This document shows, piece after piece, positions 10,201-24,500 of a stretch of 64,000 nt of DNA; position 1 is the first letter of the stretch; the number at the start of each line of letters is the position of its first letter. This DNA comes from Semisulcospira habei. Lineage: Eukaryota > Mollusca > Gastropoda > Semisulcospiridae. Location: NCBI GenBank assembly GCA_036245525.1, contig BTPG01000004.1, positions 214,706,557 through 214,770,556 on the forward strand, written 5' to 3'. The position numbers were made by a program, and so were the translations under genes. The notes below the pieces were generated by a model. That model was not told the DNA's origin and did no database searches. It worked only from the letters and a program-made list of their open reading frames with translations.

Positions 10201-13200
10201 AAAAAAGGAAATAGCTACAAAAACGCGGACGAAAAGACAAACAGTAATTCCTTTCCTGGAGGAGGAAGGTTCTTCTACCAGAAGATTTATGACGTCCTGT
10301 GGTGAAAGCCGGAAGTCTTCGGAAGCCACAGGACCGAGCCGCCTCTCTCTATCCAGGGCACAACCATGGGCACATGGAACGTCAAGACCATGTACCAGAG
10401 CAGCAAGGCCGCCCAGATAGCAGCGGAAATGCAAAAGTACAACCTTTCCCTGCTAGGTATCAGTGAAGCCAGATGGACGCAGTCTGGCCAGAAAAGGCTG
10501 TTAAGTTGGGAGATGATTCTGTATTCAGGTCATGAAGAGGAGAATGCCCCCCATACAGAAGGAGTAGCATTCATGCTGTCACCAGTGGCACAGAGAGCGC
10601 TGATGGGCTGGGAACCTCTTGGGCCAAGAATTATCACAGCAGCCTTTAGAACCAAGAAAAAGCTCAAGCTGAATGTCATCCAGTGTTATGCGCCCACTAA
10701 TGACAGTGACGAGGAAGAGAAACAAGAGTTCTACGACCGACTCCAGAGAGCCGTGGACAAATGTGCGGAGCGAGACATCACCATCGTCATGGGCGATTTT
10801 AATGCCAAAATAGGGGAGGACAACACCGGATACGAAAAGGTGATGGGGAGACAGGGACTAGGGGAGATGAGTGAGAACGGGGAGAGGTTTGTAGACTTTT
10901 GTGCTCTAAACAGACTTGTCATTGGAGGCAGCATCTTCCCACACAGAAGAATACACAAAGCAACGTGGGTCTCACCTGACCATACTACAGAGAACCAAAT
11001 AGACCATATCTGCATTAGCAAGAAATTTAGAAGATCCCTTCAAGATGTTCGAGTTAGGAGGGGAGCAGATATCGCCTCAGACCACCATCTGCTCACCTTA
11101 AGAATAAAGCTCAAGTTAAAGAAAAGCCACACAGAGACAACAAGAAGACAGCGCTATAATGTAGGCCTCCTGAGAGAGACTGGAGTGAGAGAAGAGTTCA
11201 AACTGGTGCTGTCCAACTGGTTTCAAGCGCTGCAGGAGCTAGTAAATGAAGAGGAGGCGGTCACCACAGAGCAGCAGTGGAAGGCAGAGAGACGCTGAAC
11301 TCAACCTGCAAAGACACTGTAGGGTTCAGGAAACACCATCACAAGGACTGGCTGTCGGCACAGACCTTGAAGAAGATAGAAGTGAGGAAGCAGAAGAAAG
11401 CAGTTGTCAACAACAGTCGCACGAGAGCAGCCAAAGCAAGGGCACAGGAGGAATACTCGGAAGCCAACCGCGAGGTGAAGAGGAGTATCAGGGCAGACAA
11501 GAGGGCCTACACAGACAGCCTGGCAGAAAAGGCAGCAGGCAGCGGCAACATGAAACAGCTCTATGACATTACCAGAAGATTGTCGGGCAAGTATGGCCAT
11601 ACAGAAGGACCAGTAAAAGACAAGGAAGGCAAGCCTATTGCAGACAGAGCAGACCAACTCGACAGATGGGCCGAGTATTTTGAAGAGTTACTGAACAGAC
11701 CCAGCCCACCCGACCCCCCAGACATCCAGCCAGCAGAGACCGACCTACCCATCAGCTGTGACAGACCCAGCCGGGAAGAGATCAGAAGAGCAGTGGCATT
11801 TTTGAAGAACGGCAAAGCAGCAGGGCCAGATGGCATCCCAGCGGAGTCTCTGAAAGCAGACCTAGAGACCACAGTAGAGATGCTGTACCCACTGTTTGGA
11901 AAGATCTGGGAAGAGGAGGTGAAGGACTGGAAGGAGGGGTACCTAATCAAGCTTCCCAAGAAAGGTGACCTCAGCAAGTGTTCCAACTATAGAGGAATCA
12001 CCTTGCTGTCAGTACCAGGAAAGGTCTTCAACAGGATCACCTCAGAGAGAATAAAGAGCTCCGTTGACCCCCAGCTGAGAGACCAGCAAGCAGGATTCAG
12101 GAAACACCGATCATGTACAGATCGCCACTCTTCGCATCATCGTGGAACAGTCTCTGGAGTGGAGCTCCCCACTGTACGTCAACTTTGTGGATTACGAGAA
12201 AGCATTTGACAGCGTGGACCGAGAGACTCTGTGGAAACTCCTACAACACTACGGTGTACCCACAAAGCTCGTCCGCCTGATCAAGAGCAGCTACGATGGC
12301 ATGACATGTCGCGTGATCCACGAAGGGCAGTTCACCAGGGAGCTCCAGGTCAGAACCGGTGTCAGGCAGGTGCTGTCTCCGTTCCTCTTCCTACTGGCCA
12401 TAGACTGGGTCATGAAGATGACCACAGAGCAGAGAAGAAGCGGAATACAGTGGACACTGTGGACACAGCTTGACGACCTCGATTTTGCAGATGACTTGGC
12501 ATTACTGTCCCACACGCATCAACAAATGCAGGACAAGACCACGAGGCTTGCTGACATCTCGTCCCACCATCCACAAACAGAAAACAAAGACAATGAGGCT
12601 GAACGCAACCAGAGAAGAACCAGTCTTGCTTGCTGGCACCCCGTTGGAGGTGGTGGAGTCCTTCACCTATCTCGGGAGCATCATAGACAAAAAAGGCGGC
12701 ACTGATGCAGATGTCAGAGCACGAATCGGTAAAGCCAGAGCAGCCTTTCTCCAGTTGAAAAAAGTGTGGAGTTCCAGAGAGCTGTCACAAAACACCAAAG
12801 TCCGGATTTTCAACTCCAACGTAAAAGCAGTTCTCCTATATGGAGCAGAGACTTGGAGATTGACAAAAACCACTGTCAACAGAGTACAGATCTTCATAAA
12901 CAGTTGCCTTAGAAGAATTTTGAAAATCCACTGGCCAGAGAAGATCAGCAACATCAGACTCTGGGAGAGAACAGAGCAGATAACAGCAGAGAATGAAATT
13001 GGGCGAAGAAGATGGGGATGGATTGGTCACAGTCTGAGAAAGCCAGCTTCCAGTATCACTAGGCAGGCATTGTCATGGAATCCCCAGGGAAAGAGGAAAA
13101 GAGGTAGGCCGAGAAACTCCTGGCGTCGAGACCTCTTATGACCTGGAGCTCCCTGGTGAACTGCCCTTCGTGGATCACGCGACATGTCATGCCATCGTAG

Positions 13201-15529
13201 CTGCTCTTGATCAGGCGGACGGGCTTTGTGGATACACCGTAGAAGCTAATCTGACACTACCCTTGAATTATCTTGGTCAAGCCATCTCCTGCTGTAGGGA
13301 TCCGGGGCTTAACGGGTTAAAGACCACATTTTGCTGAAAAAGGTGGATTCTGAAACAGGGCCTGCATCAGTCGCATTGTGTATGTTGGCCTATCTGGTTT
13401 GTGAGTATTCTATAACTCGAGGCAACTTGTATCGTTACATTGTTGTGTATTGTCTTGTGCATCTACTGTGGGAATTCAGGGTATTCACCCGACCATATTT
13501 AGTAGTGCACCTCCGTGTGTTTCTCCTGCCTACTTCCTAAGTTCCAGAAAAAGACATGGGTTATATAGGCTAGACCTGATGCATCCTTTTAGGGGATGTA
13601 GATGGTCGTCTGGTTCTATACCTGCATATTTTTCTGTGGGCTGGCGATTTGGGTGCCTGATAGGCGGGGGCAGGGGATCTAACTGTTTTGTCTGTTCAGC
13701 GCTGAGTAATTCCCCTTGGTATGTGTACAATTCTACCAGCGCTAGCCTCACCTATCTGGTTTGTGAGAGGCCTCAGATTTGTATGTGTTCATGTGTGTAC
13801 TGTGTGTGTCAGTGTGTGTGCATGTCAGTGTGTGTGTGTGTGTGTGTCTGTGTGTTGGTTTGTCATTGTGGACCTTGCAACCTTGAGCTGCATGGTCCAA
13901 AATCACCGACCAGCACACATTTGACTTCGGTGAGTCAAAAATAAATTTCAGTGGGTGCTTTGCCCAAATTTGTGAGGTGTTACCAAACGACTACCAGTTG
14001 CAGGAGATGGATCTACCATGATAATTCATGGTAAGTGCCAGATTAGATTGGCGCCTAACAGCGCCAAACTACATGTAATCTGGCACAACCCATGAATTAT
14101 CACAGTTGATCTATTGCTTGCTGTAGTGCACCGTGGCTAAATTGGTTAAAATGTAAATTCAGTGCTCCTAGTTCTACTTTCAGCGATCACGTGACAAACG
14201 CACATTTGGCACTGCCCTTGAATTATCATGGTCAATCCATCTCCTGCATCTGGTGCATAGTCATTAGACCCCTGCAGACTCTGTTTGTGTGTCTCTGTGT
14301 GTGTGTGCGTGTGTGCGTCGTTTTCGCCTGCGCATTGAGTTATATTATAAATATGAGAAATGCGCCATATAAATACTATGTATTATTATTATTATGACCC
14401 CTCCAAAATTTGGGAAATACGGCCGTCGGGTTAATCGAGTTAAGTTCATGTTCATTCAAAATTGCAGTGATTTAATGAATCACTTTGTAGGGATATAAAT
14501 TTCAGTGCTGCAGTGCAGCAAATTGTGGGGGGAAATCTGACGACACTGATGAGACAGGCTAAATGCTCTCAGTTCTTTTGATTCGATTGACATGAAGTAT
14601 TCCGTACTGTCTGTAATTTTCGGATGGAAATTGGAATGAATGTACATGTTAGTTTGGTCCCTGATATCATGTGTTTAAAATCTACCATTTCTTTCCTCCA
14701 GTTGATTGAGCGTTTAGTGGGGATGCTGGATGAGCTGGACGCTTGGATCGCGGACATCCCTCCCATTGAACAACCTCAGCGCTTCGGCAACAAGGCTTTC
14801 CGCGACTGGTTCGCAAGACTCTCAGAGGTATCTTATTTTATTTCGAAATGACGATGTTTATTTCACCTTTACTGAACGTCCAGATACGTGGGGCGTCCTT
14901 AAGTTATTGGTAGCAGGGATTTGCTGCATGGACCCCAATGGTTAATTTGACCTCCGTCATGCCTTTGAGGGTACAGTGAAGGCCTTTAGGGTTACAATGG
15001 TTAATTTGACCTCCCAAAGGTCTACGAGAGCCTTTGTAGTAAATCACTGCTACCAATAACATTTGTTTTCATTCCTCCACTATTTTCATAAAAGAAACAA
15101 GCTGATGAAAGGTCACCGAATAATGATGTCCTCCCAGTGGGAAGAAATCTGACGACCTGGCTTGAACCAGACATGACTGACGTCAAAGTACTACGTAATA
15201 GACTTCTGACTAATAAAGATATTTCATTACGTTTCCTGGGAAATGCCGTCTGCTCGACCAGAAGCATTGCTATATATTGTCAGAGTAATTCAGTGGAAGA
15301 GGTGAGTGACTGTTTGTCTCAAAGAATTAAATATTTTTCAATAAAATAGTCAGCATGGGACGCCGATGTGCTTTCGATTCCACAAAGAATCTTTCTATAG
15401 TGGTTTATTGCGCAATGTATTGTTTCAAAAAGTAATAATAATAATGGAAATTTGTGAAGCCTTATTCTAAAAGTAGCTCTAAGTGCTGATACAAAAAGAA
15501 AACTAAGAGCTAACACACACACACAGACA

Positions 15530-15583
<54 letters not shown>

Positions 15584-18500
15584 ACAGTGGTGATGAATTT
15601 TGCATGGCTGGGGAATTGGACTAGTAAAAAGGCAGCGTTGTACTTGTAGAGGCGGGTTTTGAGAAGTGATTTGCTACGAACGACTCCAGCGTATGTTATT
15701 ACATTTCTGGAAACAGATCGAGCGTGATAGTTCAAGGGTGGTGCCAGAATAACTTGACGCCCATATCACGCCCGATCCATGTCTTGGTATGGTATGGTGT
15801 CTCCGAGGCGCACATATCCATCTAATTAAACATGCTCAAGGCGCCGTAGGGATGGAAGCTGAAGCTTCGAAAGCCTGCTGCTACTAAGCGCTACTTTATG
15901 TGCAAACCTCCACCCTACTATTAGCTTCGGTGCATGCGATATATTTCTGTTTCCATTTCACCGGCCCTACCGGGCCTTCTCTTTTCGAAAAGTGGTATGA
16001 TGGGATTTTTAACGTGCGCACTTGATGATTATGCGTGCTGTGCACACGAAGGCGAGACAGGCAACCGCAAGCCGTGTCTGTACGTCAATTTGACTCGATG
16101 GGAATGAGGAAAAGTCCACATCCCAATCCTGCCCACCAGGGGATTTGAACCGGGATCTTAGGACTGCCATCACAGTGTCTTATCCACTAAGCTAGGTCCC
16201 CATGTCTTGACGTGGCGTGTCGGGGTTGCACGAGTTAACACTATCTCTTGATACAACGAGCGCTGGTCTGTGATTGTAAGGCGTGTATTGGCCCTTTCAG
16301 CCCCGACGCACTACAGCAGGAGATGGATCGACCATGATAATTCAAAGGTAGTGGCAGAGTAGCTTGGCGCCTGAAGGCGCCAAGCTACTCTGCCACTACC
16401 TTTGAATTATCATGGTCGATCCATCTCCTGCTGTAGTGCGTCATTAGGTGACACTTCCATAATGTTGGGCATGTGGCCTAGAGGATAAGAGAGCAAAGAG
16501 CTGTTAGGTCCAACATCACAGGCCTGCACATATTTTTGTGAACGATAATACATTCAGTGTTAACCCTTTGGCTGCCGGTAATGGTTTTTCGTCGCGGTGA
16601 TTCGGACAAGAATCATCGACAGCTAAAGGGTTATTAATAATAATACCGGTTATTATATCGGCGCTTTACCCAATTCTGCGAATCGGCTGAACGCGCCGCG
16701 AACTGAACCCAACACGCACCCTCACGTGACACAAACGCATTCACTCTGAAGACGAACACAGTGCAAGACAGACACAGGACATTCACGTGGTGCGAAGGGT
16801 CAGCTCAGCTACTGAGGTTTCGGAAATTTTGATCGCTTGTATTTGAAATTTTATAAAGTGGCCTGAGACCAGTACCAAAGTGGAGATAATCTGTAATGCG
16901 AAACAGTGACACCTGTTTTGAGCGACCACCCTAATGGGAGGTCGCCTATCATTAAAGACCATCATGTAGATGACTGTTGCCACCTAAACGACCGGTCTTT
17001 AAAGGGTCGGCTCCGGAAGGTGCTTGTTGGGTTTAGCCGCAGAGCAGGCGGCGCAGTGCTTTCACGCTGACGGGTGGGATTGAAATGACTCGATCGTCTG
17101 TCTTTTAAGGTCACATTTTCCCTGGTGGTTGGTCTAAACCGGTTCTACTGACTTCGTGCAGTGGGGCTTAATGGCAACGTTTTTATTTTGCTCCCAGAGA
17201 ACGGAGGGCTTGCTGAGAACTGCGTTGGAGGAGAAATTTCACCCTGCCGTTGAAGAGCTGACCACGTACGTGCTTGAAAGTTTTGGCAACGACACGCGCA
17301 TCGACTATGGAACAGGTTGGATTTATTTCTCTCTCTCTCTCTCTTTATTTCTGTGGTTTGTGTCTACAGTCCAACGTTTCACCCATTCAGCCCCGACGCC
17401 TCACAGCAGGTGATGGATCGACCATGATAATTCAAGGGTAGTGCCAGATTAGCTTGGCGCCTGATGGCTTGCCCACAGTCGCACGTACAGACTCTCACGC
17501 AACAGACGCATACACCGCCACTGACTCAGACGGGCGCATTCATGCGGTAAAACACAACACACGGGCTCCCTTTCTAAAGTAACCTTTATACAATATAAAT
17601 ATACCAAAAAACGCTCACACTATCAAACTATATACACTGCTCTACTATCACACACACACACACACAAATCACAATATCTTTGCCAGGCTAGGTTTTAGTT
17701 CTCAGTCTCCAACCTGTTTGATGTTATTGCCTGGTTACGTTGGTCCTTCTCACGTCTAGGCGTGAAAGTCCTTCGTCGTACGCTTCTTCTTGCCGTCCTG
17801 TCTCTTTGGCACGGACGTCCTCGTTCTCGTACTGTTGCGCAGTTCTCGCTTTGACTCGGGCGTCTTGGTCCCGGTCAGACTCACTCTCAGTGAAGAGCTG
17901 GAGGGATGACCTCACGTAGGTCCCACCTGTGACTCGACGTCTCGGCGTCCGTCGTTCCACTCTTTACAAGAACTCTGAATAGATAACAAAAGTCCCAACG
18001 TAACACTTGCTAAACACACAACATATTGGATCAATGAGAAACGTCATGTAACCTGGCTGATACAAATAACTCATACGTTCATTCACACACACACACGTGC
18101 TTCATAAACTGTCTATTTCCGTAACACCCCTATATCTCTGTCACTATCTTGAAACAGACTATAGCCTAACACTCTTGCTATACATTACTCTATACACTGG
18201 AAAAGACTATGCTTAACCAACCACGTAATATCTTCATAGCGGCTTAGACATACACACCTCGCATTCTTTTAGTCATCTATCTCAGTAAACAACTGTATAC
18301 AAAAACACGGGTTACTTCACTGAATTCTAAACATACATAACTAAACCAAACCGGAACACCGCTATACAACCACATTACTCTTACCAACGCATAATGTCTT
18401 TAACTAAACAACTATCAATACTACATTTATAGAAACATACCTGAAATCTAGGCTTCAGAGTCTTGGAATGCGGGCTAGGTATCTCAAACACAACCGTTCC

Positions 18501-21500
18501 ATACGACAAGACAGCCCGCACTACCGATCTAGACCTCTGACAGACACAGCTTCCGCCTAGAACTCACTAAACAGAACTCACCAAAACTCCGTGCTAACCA
18601 TGTCTTACAGATTTCACATGGAGCCTCATGCCACCCGGACTATCGGCACAAACAAACCGTCAACAAAACCCGTACCGTACTAACCCTAATGTATGAGCAC
18701 TATGCACGAGCATAGAGCTTCATCACAGTCACCCTGGTCAGTCCCACAAGGTGGATTTTCCCCTCTATTCTGGGGCATGTGTTTCTGTCTACCCTTGGTC
18801 CATTCACCTGTATTTTCCTTTTCTTTAAAAAGCTTTCCCTACTGTCTGCGCTCCATGTAGCTCTTGATATTGGATGTGTGTTGCTAAATGGTCTTGGCTT
18901 TATTTAGCGTATTAGACCGGCTGGCAACATGCATTCAATATTCTGTTTCGTTGTTTTTTCTTCACAAGCAGTGCAGGCATGTCCTGAGAAAGTCTTGTTG
19001 CTGTCGGGACGTTAAGCAATGTACAACCAACCAACCTCTCCTGCGAATAGCCTTTACGTGACACCTCCACAATTTGGGAAACGCGGCCACGGGGTTAAAT
19101 GGGTTAACACATTGACGGTTATCGCTGGGGTTTAGCTGGTAAGCTCCCAGAACTGAATGACTTCCGTTCTGTAGAATGGACGCCATTTGAATCTGGTAGT
19201 TTTAGGGTGAATAGACGCTATCTCTAAATCAAAAGTAGGTCAAATGTTGCGTGCCGCGTTCGGTTCGGTTACGCCGCTTTACGCCGCCTTTCCGGATGCG
19301 GCGCGTCTAGAGTGAGTTAACAAAGACTTTGGGAACACAGTCTGCGTCAGGTAGCACTGAAAGGGTTAAACACAAGGTGAGGTTTTTGGCCGATGCGACT
19401 CCTGCAGGAACCGGGCTTAGCTAAACTGTTGAGCAGTAGATTTGAAAAGTCGCAGAATAGAATCGTGAGGTGGAGAAGCCTAACCTGTCCCAGGAGATTA
19501 ACCCGAGAAAATCCAACACCGCCCAGTTGCAAGAGGCATAGGTCCTCATGAGCCCCCGCGGGGGCTCATGAGGATCTATGCCTCTTGCTGACACCTCTTT
19601 GAGTCTATGTTCCTGGGAAAGCTCGGATGTTTGGCGTTAAATGAACAGACAATGCAGAAAACACAGTCTGCGTCAACTGGCACTGAACGGGTTAAACACT
19701 TTGGGTGAGGCCTTTGGCCCAGGCGATCACTGCAGAAATCAGGGTCAGCTAAACTGTTGAGCGGTAGATTTCAAAAGTCGCAGAATCGAATCGTGAGGCG
19801 GAGAAGTCTAACCTGTCCCAGGAGATTAAAATATGACCGGTGAGCAATCTCTGTCTCCGTTCTTTAAAGCAATGACGGATCACGGGTCATAATTCATCAC
19901 TCTACCCTGGCTGTCAAGGACACGACCGTTTCAGCGCTTGTCACCTCGTCTACTGCAGGAACACAGACGTACATGGGCGCAGTAAATAAACATTGTGTGT
20001 TGAGGGAGCCAGCAGTGGACACAGCTTGCCCTGTGTAGGCAGACGGCAGCAGGTCCTTTTTTCGTGTACAGCCAGATTTTTAACCCTTTGCGCGTCAGTA
20101 GCGGTTTTTGTCGCGATGAATTATCATGATTTTGTAACGACAATAACCGCTACCGACTCGCAGAGGGTTAAAATTGTGTTACAATGAAAATTTCGCTTTT
20201 CACAATATAATATTTGGGTTGTTTTTTTTTGTTTTTGTTTTGTTTTGGTGTTTTTTTCGCCCTACTGGAGCAGATGGATTCTTATGGAGATTCGTATGCA
20301 CGATTCCCTAGGTGACAGGCCGAACAAGAGAATACATAGCTTTCGTCAGCGGCAAACCCCGCAGGTTGTGTTGGAGCACACCAGAACTAAATGGGCACCG
20401 GCACCTGATGCTGGGGTAGTGAAATTTACCCCTACCCGTGTTAAGAGGTGGCCAGTTACACAGCGATCATCCCCTGCCTGTGTAAATGATGGTTGTGGTC
20501 AGCAAATGGCGTGGATCCTCATGAACCACCGTACCTGTTGGGACGCATGAAGATCTGTGCCCTTTGCAGACGAAATGGTGTCCACTGTTGGGGTATCGTT
20601 TCATTTTGTGGAGGTCTATTTCTCTTGAATTGTCGGTTTGAGTTGGAGGAGATGAGACGTAAATGTAGTCACCAAAAAAAGGTATATATCGTCATGAGCC
20701 CCCGCTGATGCGGAGACCATAAAGATCTATGCATTTTGGCGACTTCTTGGGTTGTCTTTTACGAAACAAAACGCACGGGGCGCAGTGGCCGTTACAGACG
20801 GTTGCGTTAACCCTTTTAGCCCCTGATCCCTACAGCAGGAGATGGCTTGACCATGATAATTCAAGGGCAGTGCCAGATTAGCTTGGCGCCTGCAGGCGCC
20901 AAGCTAATCTGGCACTACCCTTGAATTACCATGGCCAAGCCGTCTCCTGCAACGCGTACATAGTCGTTAGGCAACGCGTCCAAAATGTGAGAAATGGGAC
21001 CTTGGGGCTAAAAAGGTTAACCGTGCGAGTGTCACAGACAGAAAGATAGACGTATCAATTACACAGCACGTCCCTCGGGGGCCAAAGACGGGAACACTAG
21101 AAGAAGAACTGGCCGTGTCTTGACTGGCAGCCTTGTAAATAATATGACAGCCAGGACGAGGAGGGTGCTTATTCCGGGATCAAGGACCAAATCTCGGGGG
21201 GGCGTTGTACTCAACCGGCTTTTCATCCTGACACACAGATTGCTTGAGATAAATTCGACTGATAGTTCAAGGGTGGTGCCAGAATAGCTTGGCGCCTGAG
21301 GCGCCGAGCTATTCTGACGCCACCCTTGAACAAAAACAGTTGATCTGTCTCCTAATCTGTAATGTAGCCTTCATAGGACAATAACCAACTTCTACAAAAT
21401 CAGTCCCAGGATGTAATGGGCTAAGCGACCAACTCCAGGCAGCAAAGGGTTGATAGATTGCAGTATGCCCTTTTATAAGTGTTGTTAGTACGTCTTGCAG

Positions 21501-24500
21501 GAATGTCGGACAGAAAGGCTCACTTTAAATGATGAAGTTTAAAGTACCATTACGCGTAAAAGCGAAGACAAATGTCAGCACCATTTTGTGTTTGTTATGC
21601 CTTGTCGACACAGCTAAAGAACTCCTAAGGCAGTCCGCACACGCAGCAAAAGCACACGCGCAATCGCGCTTATTTATTATGCACAGCCGTTAGCGTGTCA
21701 AATCTTTTTTTTTAATAGCTGTTTCTCGCACTGATAGCGTTGTATTTCTGGAACGGAGTGGAGTCATTGTCAGGTTACTTGATATACGGACGACGTGCGC
21801 TGAACTGGATTCTCCTGCGTCTAAATGAACCATACTGTGTGTAGCGTTTCGTAACCATGTGTTACAGAAGTGTATCTTTGAACAGTGACGGCGGCAGTGG
21901 GCCTTCAAGTGCCGTACAATGACAGACTTTTCCGCTGCAGTTCTCGTGTGCACGCACAGAGGAGCGTTCCATCCGCGTGACGCGCCAAAGTGCGTTGAAA
22001 ACCTCAGGTGCGCGTGCCTGTACTGGCGTGGACTGTGAAAAGAAGGGTCGAAGGGTCTTAGCTGAGGCAAGACAATATCGATAACCCGTTGTATCGGCGT
22101 ATTTTAGCGACCAAAGCCTGTCGTGGAGCCGATCGCTTTAGCGCCAGCAGGCTGTGTTTCTGCGATCGTCCTTGATTCAACGCCGCCCTAGACGTCACAG
22201 GAACGTGTGAGCAAGAGGCAGATGGGTGTCGTTTAGATTATTTCTCGGCACTGGACGAGTTGGAGTCGGGTCAGTTCACCCACCGCAACCGGAGTGCGCT
22301 TGGATGGGATCCCATTAAGTGGGCGACATTCTAGGAGTCGCCCGATGAAAAAATGCGCATCATGTGCGTGAACGTAAATAGATCTGCTGAGGGCACGTCC
22401 GCAATAACTGTTGACCTGTGTTTCTCAGCGTGTACCATACCCTCTCGTACACAACCCAATTTCAGCCCCCCCCCCCTCCCCCAAAGCCCACCCACCCCTC
22501 CCCCACCCGCCACCCCTCCCCCCACCCCCCACCCCAGTCTAGGAAACACATGTGCATTTCTTAGCGAGACATAGGTCTGTATGAAGCTTCCTTGGCGCGC
22601 CAGAGGGGTGGGGGAAGGAACCTCTCCATCCATGGCCGAAGGGAACTCCAACGACGAGGAAGTGGTGGGGACCCAATAAGCAAAGGTCCCTGGGGGTGAG
22701 GGTTGACAGCCTTTCGCTCAGCACCGGCCGAAAAGTCAGAAAGTCGCCTGTTGTCTGAAAGATAAATTACCTTCGTGTTGTGGGGCTGCCTGTGGAGGGA
22801 ATTTGACGCGCTGTGTGGCATCGGGCCTCGGAATTTGTCACTTTTGTGTTTTGTTGTTGACAGCAATGGGGTCTTCGACAGTGACATTTTGTTTGTGGCC
22901 CCCCCCCCCCTCCCCCGCGCCACTTGTTTATAACCCGGGAGCAGGGCCCCGTTGCATGAGTGAGCTTAGCTGTAGCGGGGCCACCTAGTTTAGTGGCTGG
23001 CGCAGGACTAAAAGCTCGCGCGTGCCACTACCCTCAGGGCGCAGTTGCATGAGTGAACTTAGTCGTTCGCCAGCCCACCAAGCAAGGCGCTCCGCTTCAG
23101 GGGCCAGTTGCATGAGCGAGCATAGTCCTGCACCAGTGACTAAGCAAGGTGCGCCGCTTATAGCGGCGTACCTTACTTAGTGGCTGGTGCAGGACTAAGC
23201 TCGCTCATGCAACTGGCCCCAGCGGAGCACCTTGCAACCGGCCCCAGGACTCGATGAATAAGGTCCAGCGCGACTCCGCGGCTTTTCCGCTGAGCGGTTA
23301 TTTACGTCAGTAGCAGTCGGATAGTCAATCCAGGAAAAGTTCTAGATTATAATGTATCCCAGAAGAGTGGGGGTGGGGGGTCAGTACGAATTCACATTGA
23401 TTTGTTTTGCGAATCGCGCATCGCCAAAATGTAGTGCTCACGTTTCACGATGGAAAGAGATGACGGGGAAACACTCCATTTGATCGGTTTTCTTGTGACC
23501 TAGAACGCTTCACGAAATGGCCAGGTATTCTTTATTTTGGCTTTCACGTTGTACGACGGCCTCTTCTTTCACGGATTACTGGGATGAAAACTTGTAATTA
23601 TGAATCATGAGAACATAAACAAGCCATTTAGTGTGTGTGTGTGGGGGGGGGGGGGGGCTGATGGTCCTCATGTAAATCTGTGCCGGGGAATAGGACTCGA
23701 ACTAGGGTTCATTAGCCTCTTTAGTGCCGAAATAAGAACCACTCACCTGCAAGAGGCATAGATCATCATGAGCCCCCCGCAGTCGCGGGGGCTCATGAGG
23801 ATCTATACCTCTTGCTGACACCACTTTGAATCCGTTTCCTGGGACAGCGAGGTGTGTGTTTTTTTTGTGTCGAATGAAACCGTCTACGTCAAATGGAAGC
23901 GGAAAATGTCGTCACGGACCGACAGTCTTGCAGCGCCTTCCGTCGGCAAGAGGCATAGATCCTCATGAGCGCCTGCAGGTGCTCGTGAGGATCTAAGCCT
24001 CTTGCTGAATACAAGAGGCTTCTTCCAGGCAGAGTCCTGCCTCTGGTTCCTCGCCTTGAGGATGTCACCCCAGGGTTCAAGTAGACCTACACGACTAACG
24101 GGTCAGGGACGTCTGTTAGGAATGCTGTAATTCTGATTTTATTGCATGTATGCAAAACTAGGAAAGGTATGTCTTGTTTGATGTACGTAGAACGGTCCAA
24201 TGTTTAACGCCGTGGGGGTTTGGGTGGGGGGTGGGAGGAGGAGGGGGGGGTGTGGAAGTGTGGGGAGGGGGGGGGGGGTGAGTGTTTGGGTTTGCTTGAA
24301 CAATGATTCTCTTTTGTTAGACTGGCTCGCGCAAATTTCCATCACAACACTCCATGATTTTGTTTAACCCATTAATTCCTGAGGATGACTTTTTTCCCGA
24401 ATGTGTGTGTTTGCACTATTAAGGCTACGTTACAGATTAGGAGACAGAGCAACCAATTTAGTTCAAGGGTGGTGCCAGAATAGCTTGGCGCCTGTAGGCG

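Noticed and set aside
16305..16442. H1 hairpins as microRNA precursors
   Set aside because: Very long perfect stems, high copy number and TTAA ends indicate MITEs. Small-RNA production is possible but not shown by sequence.
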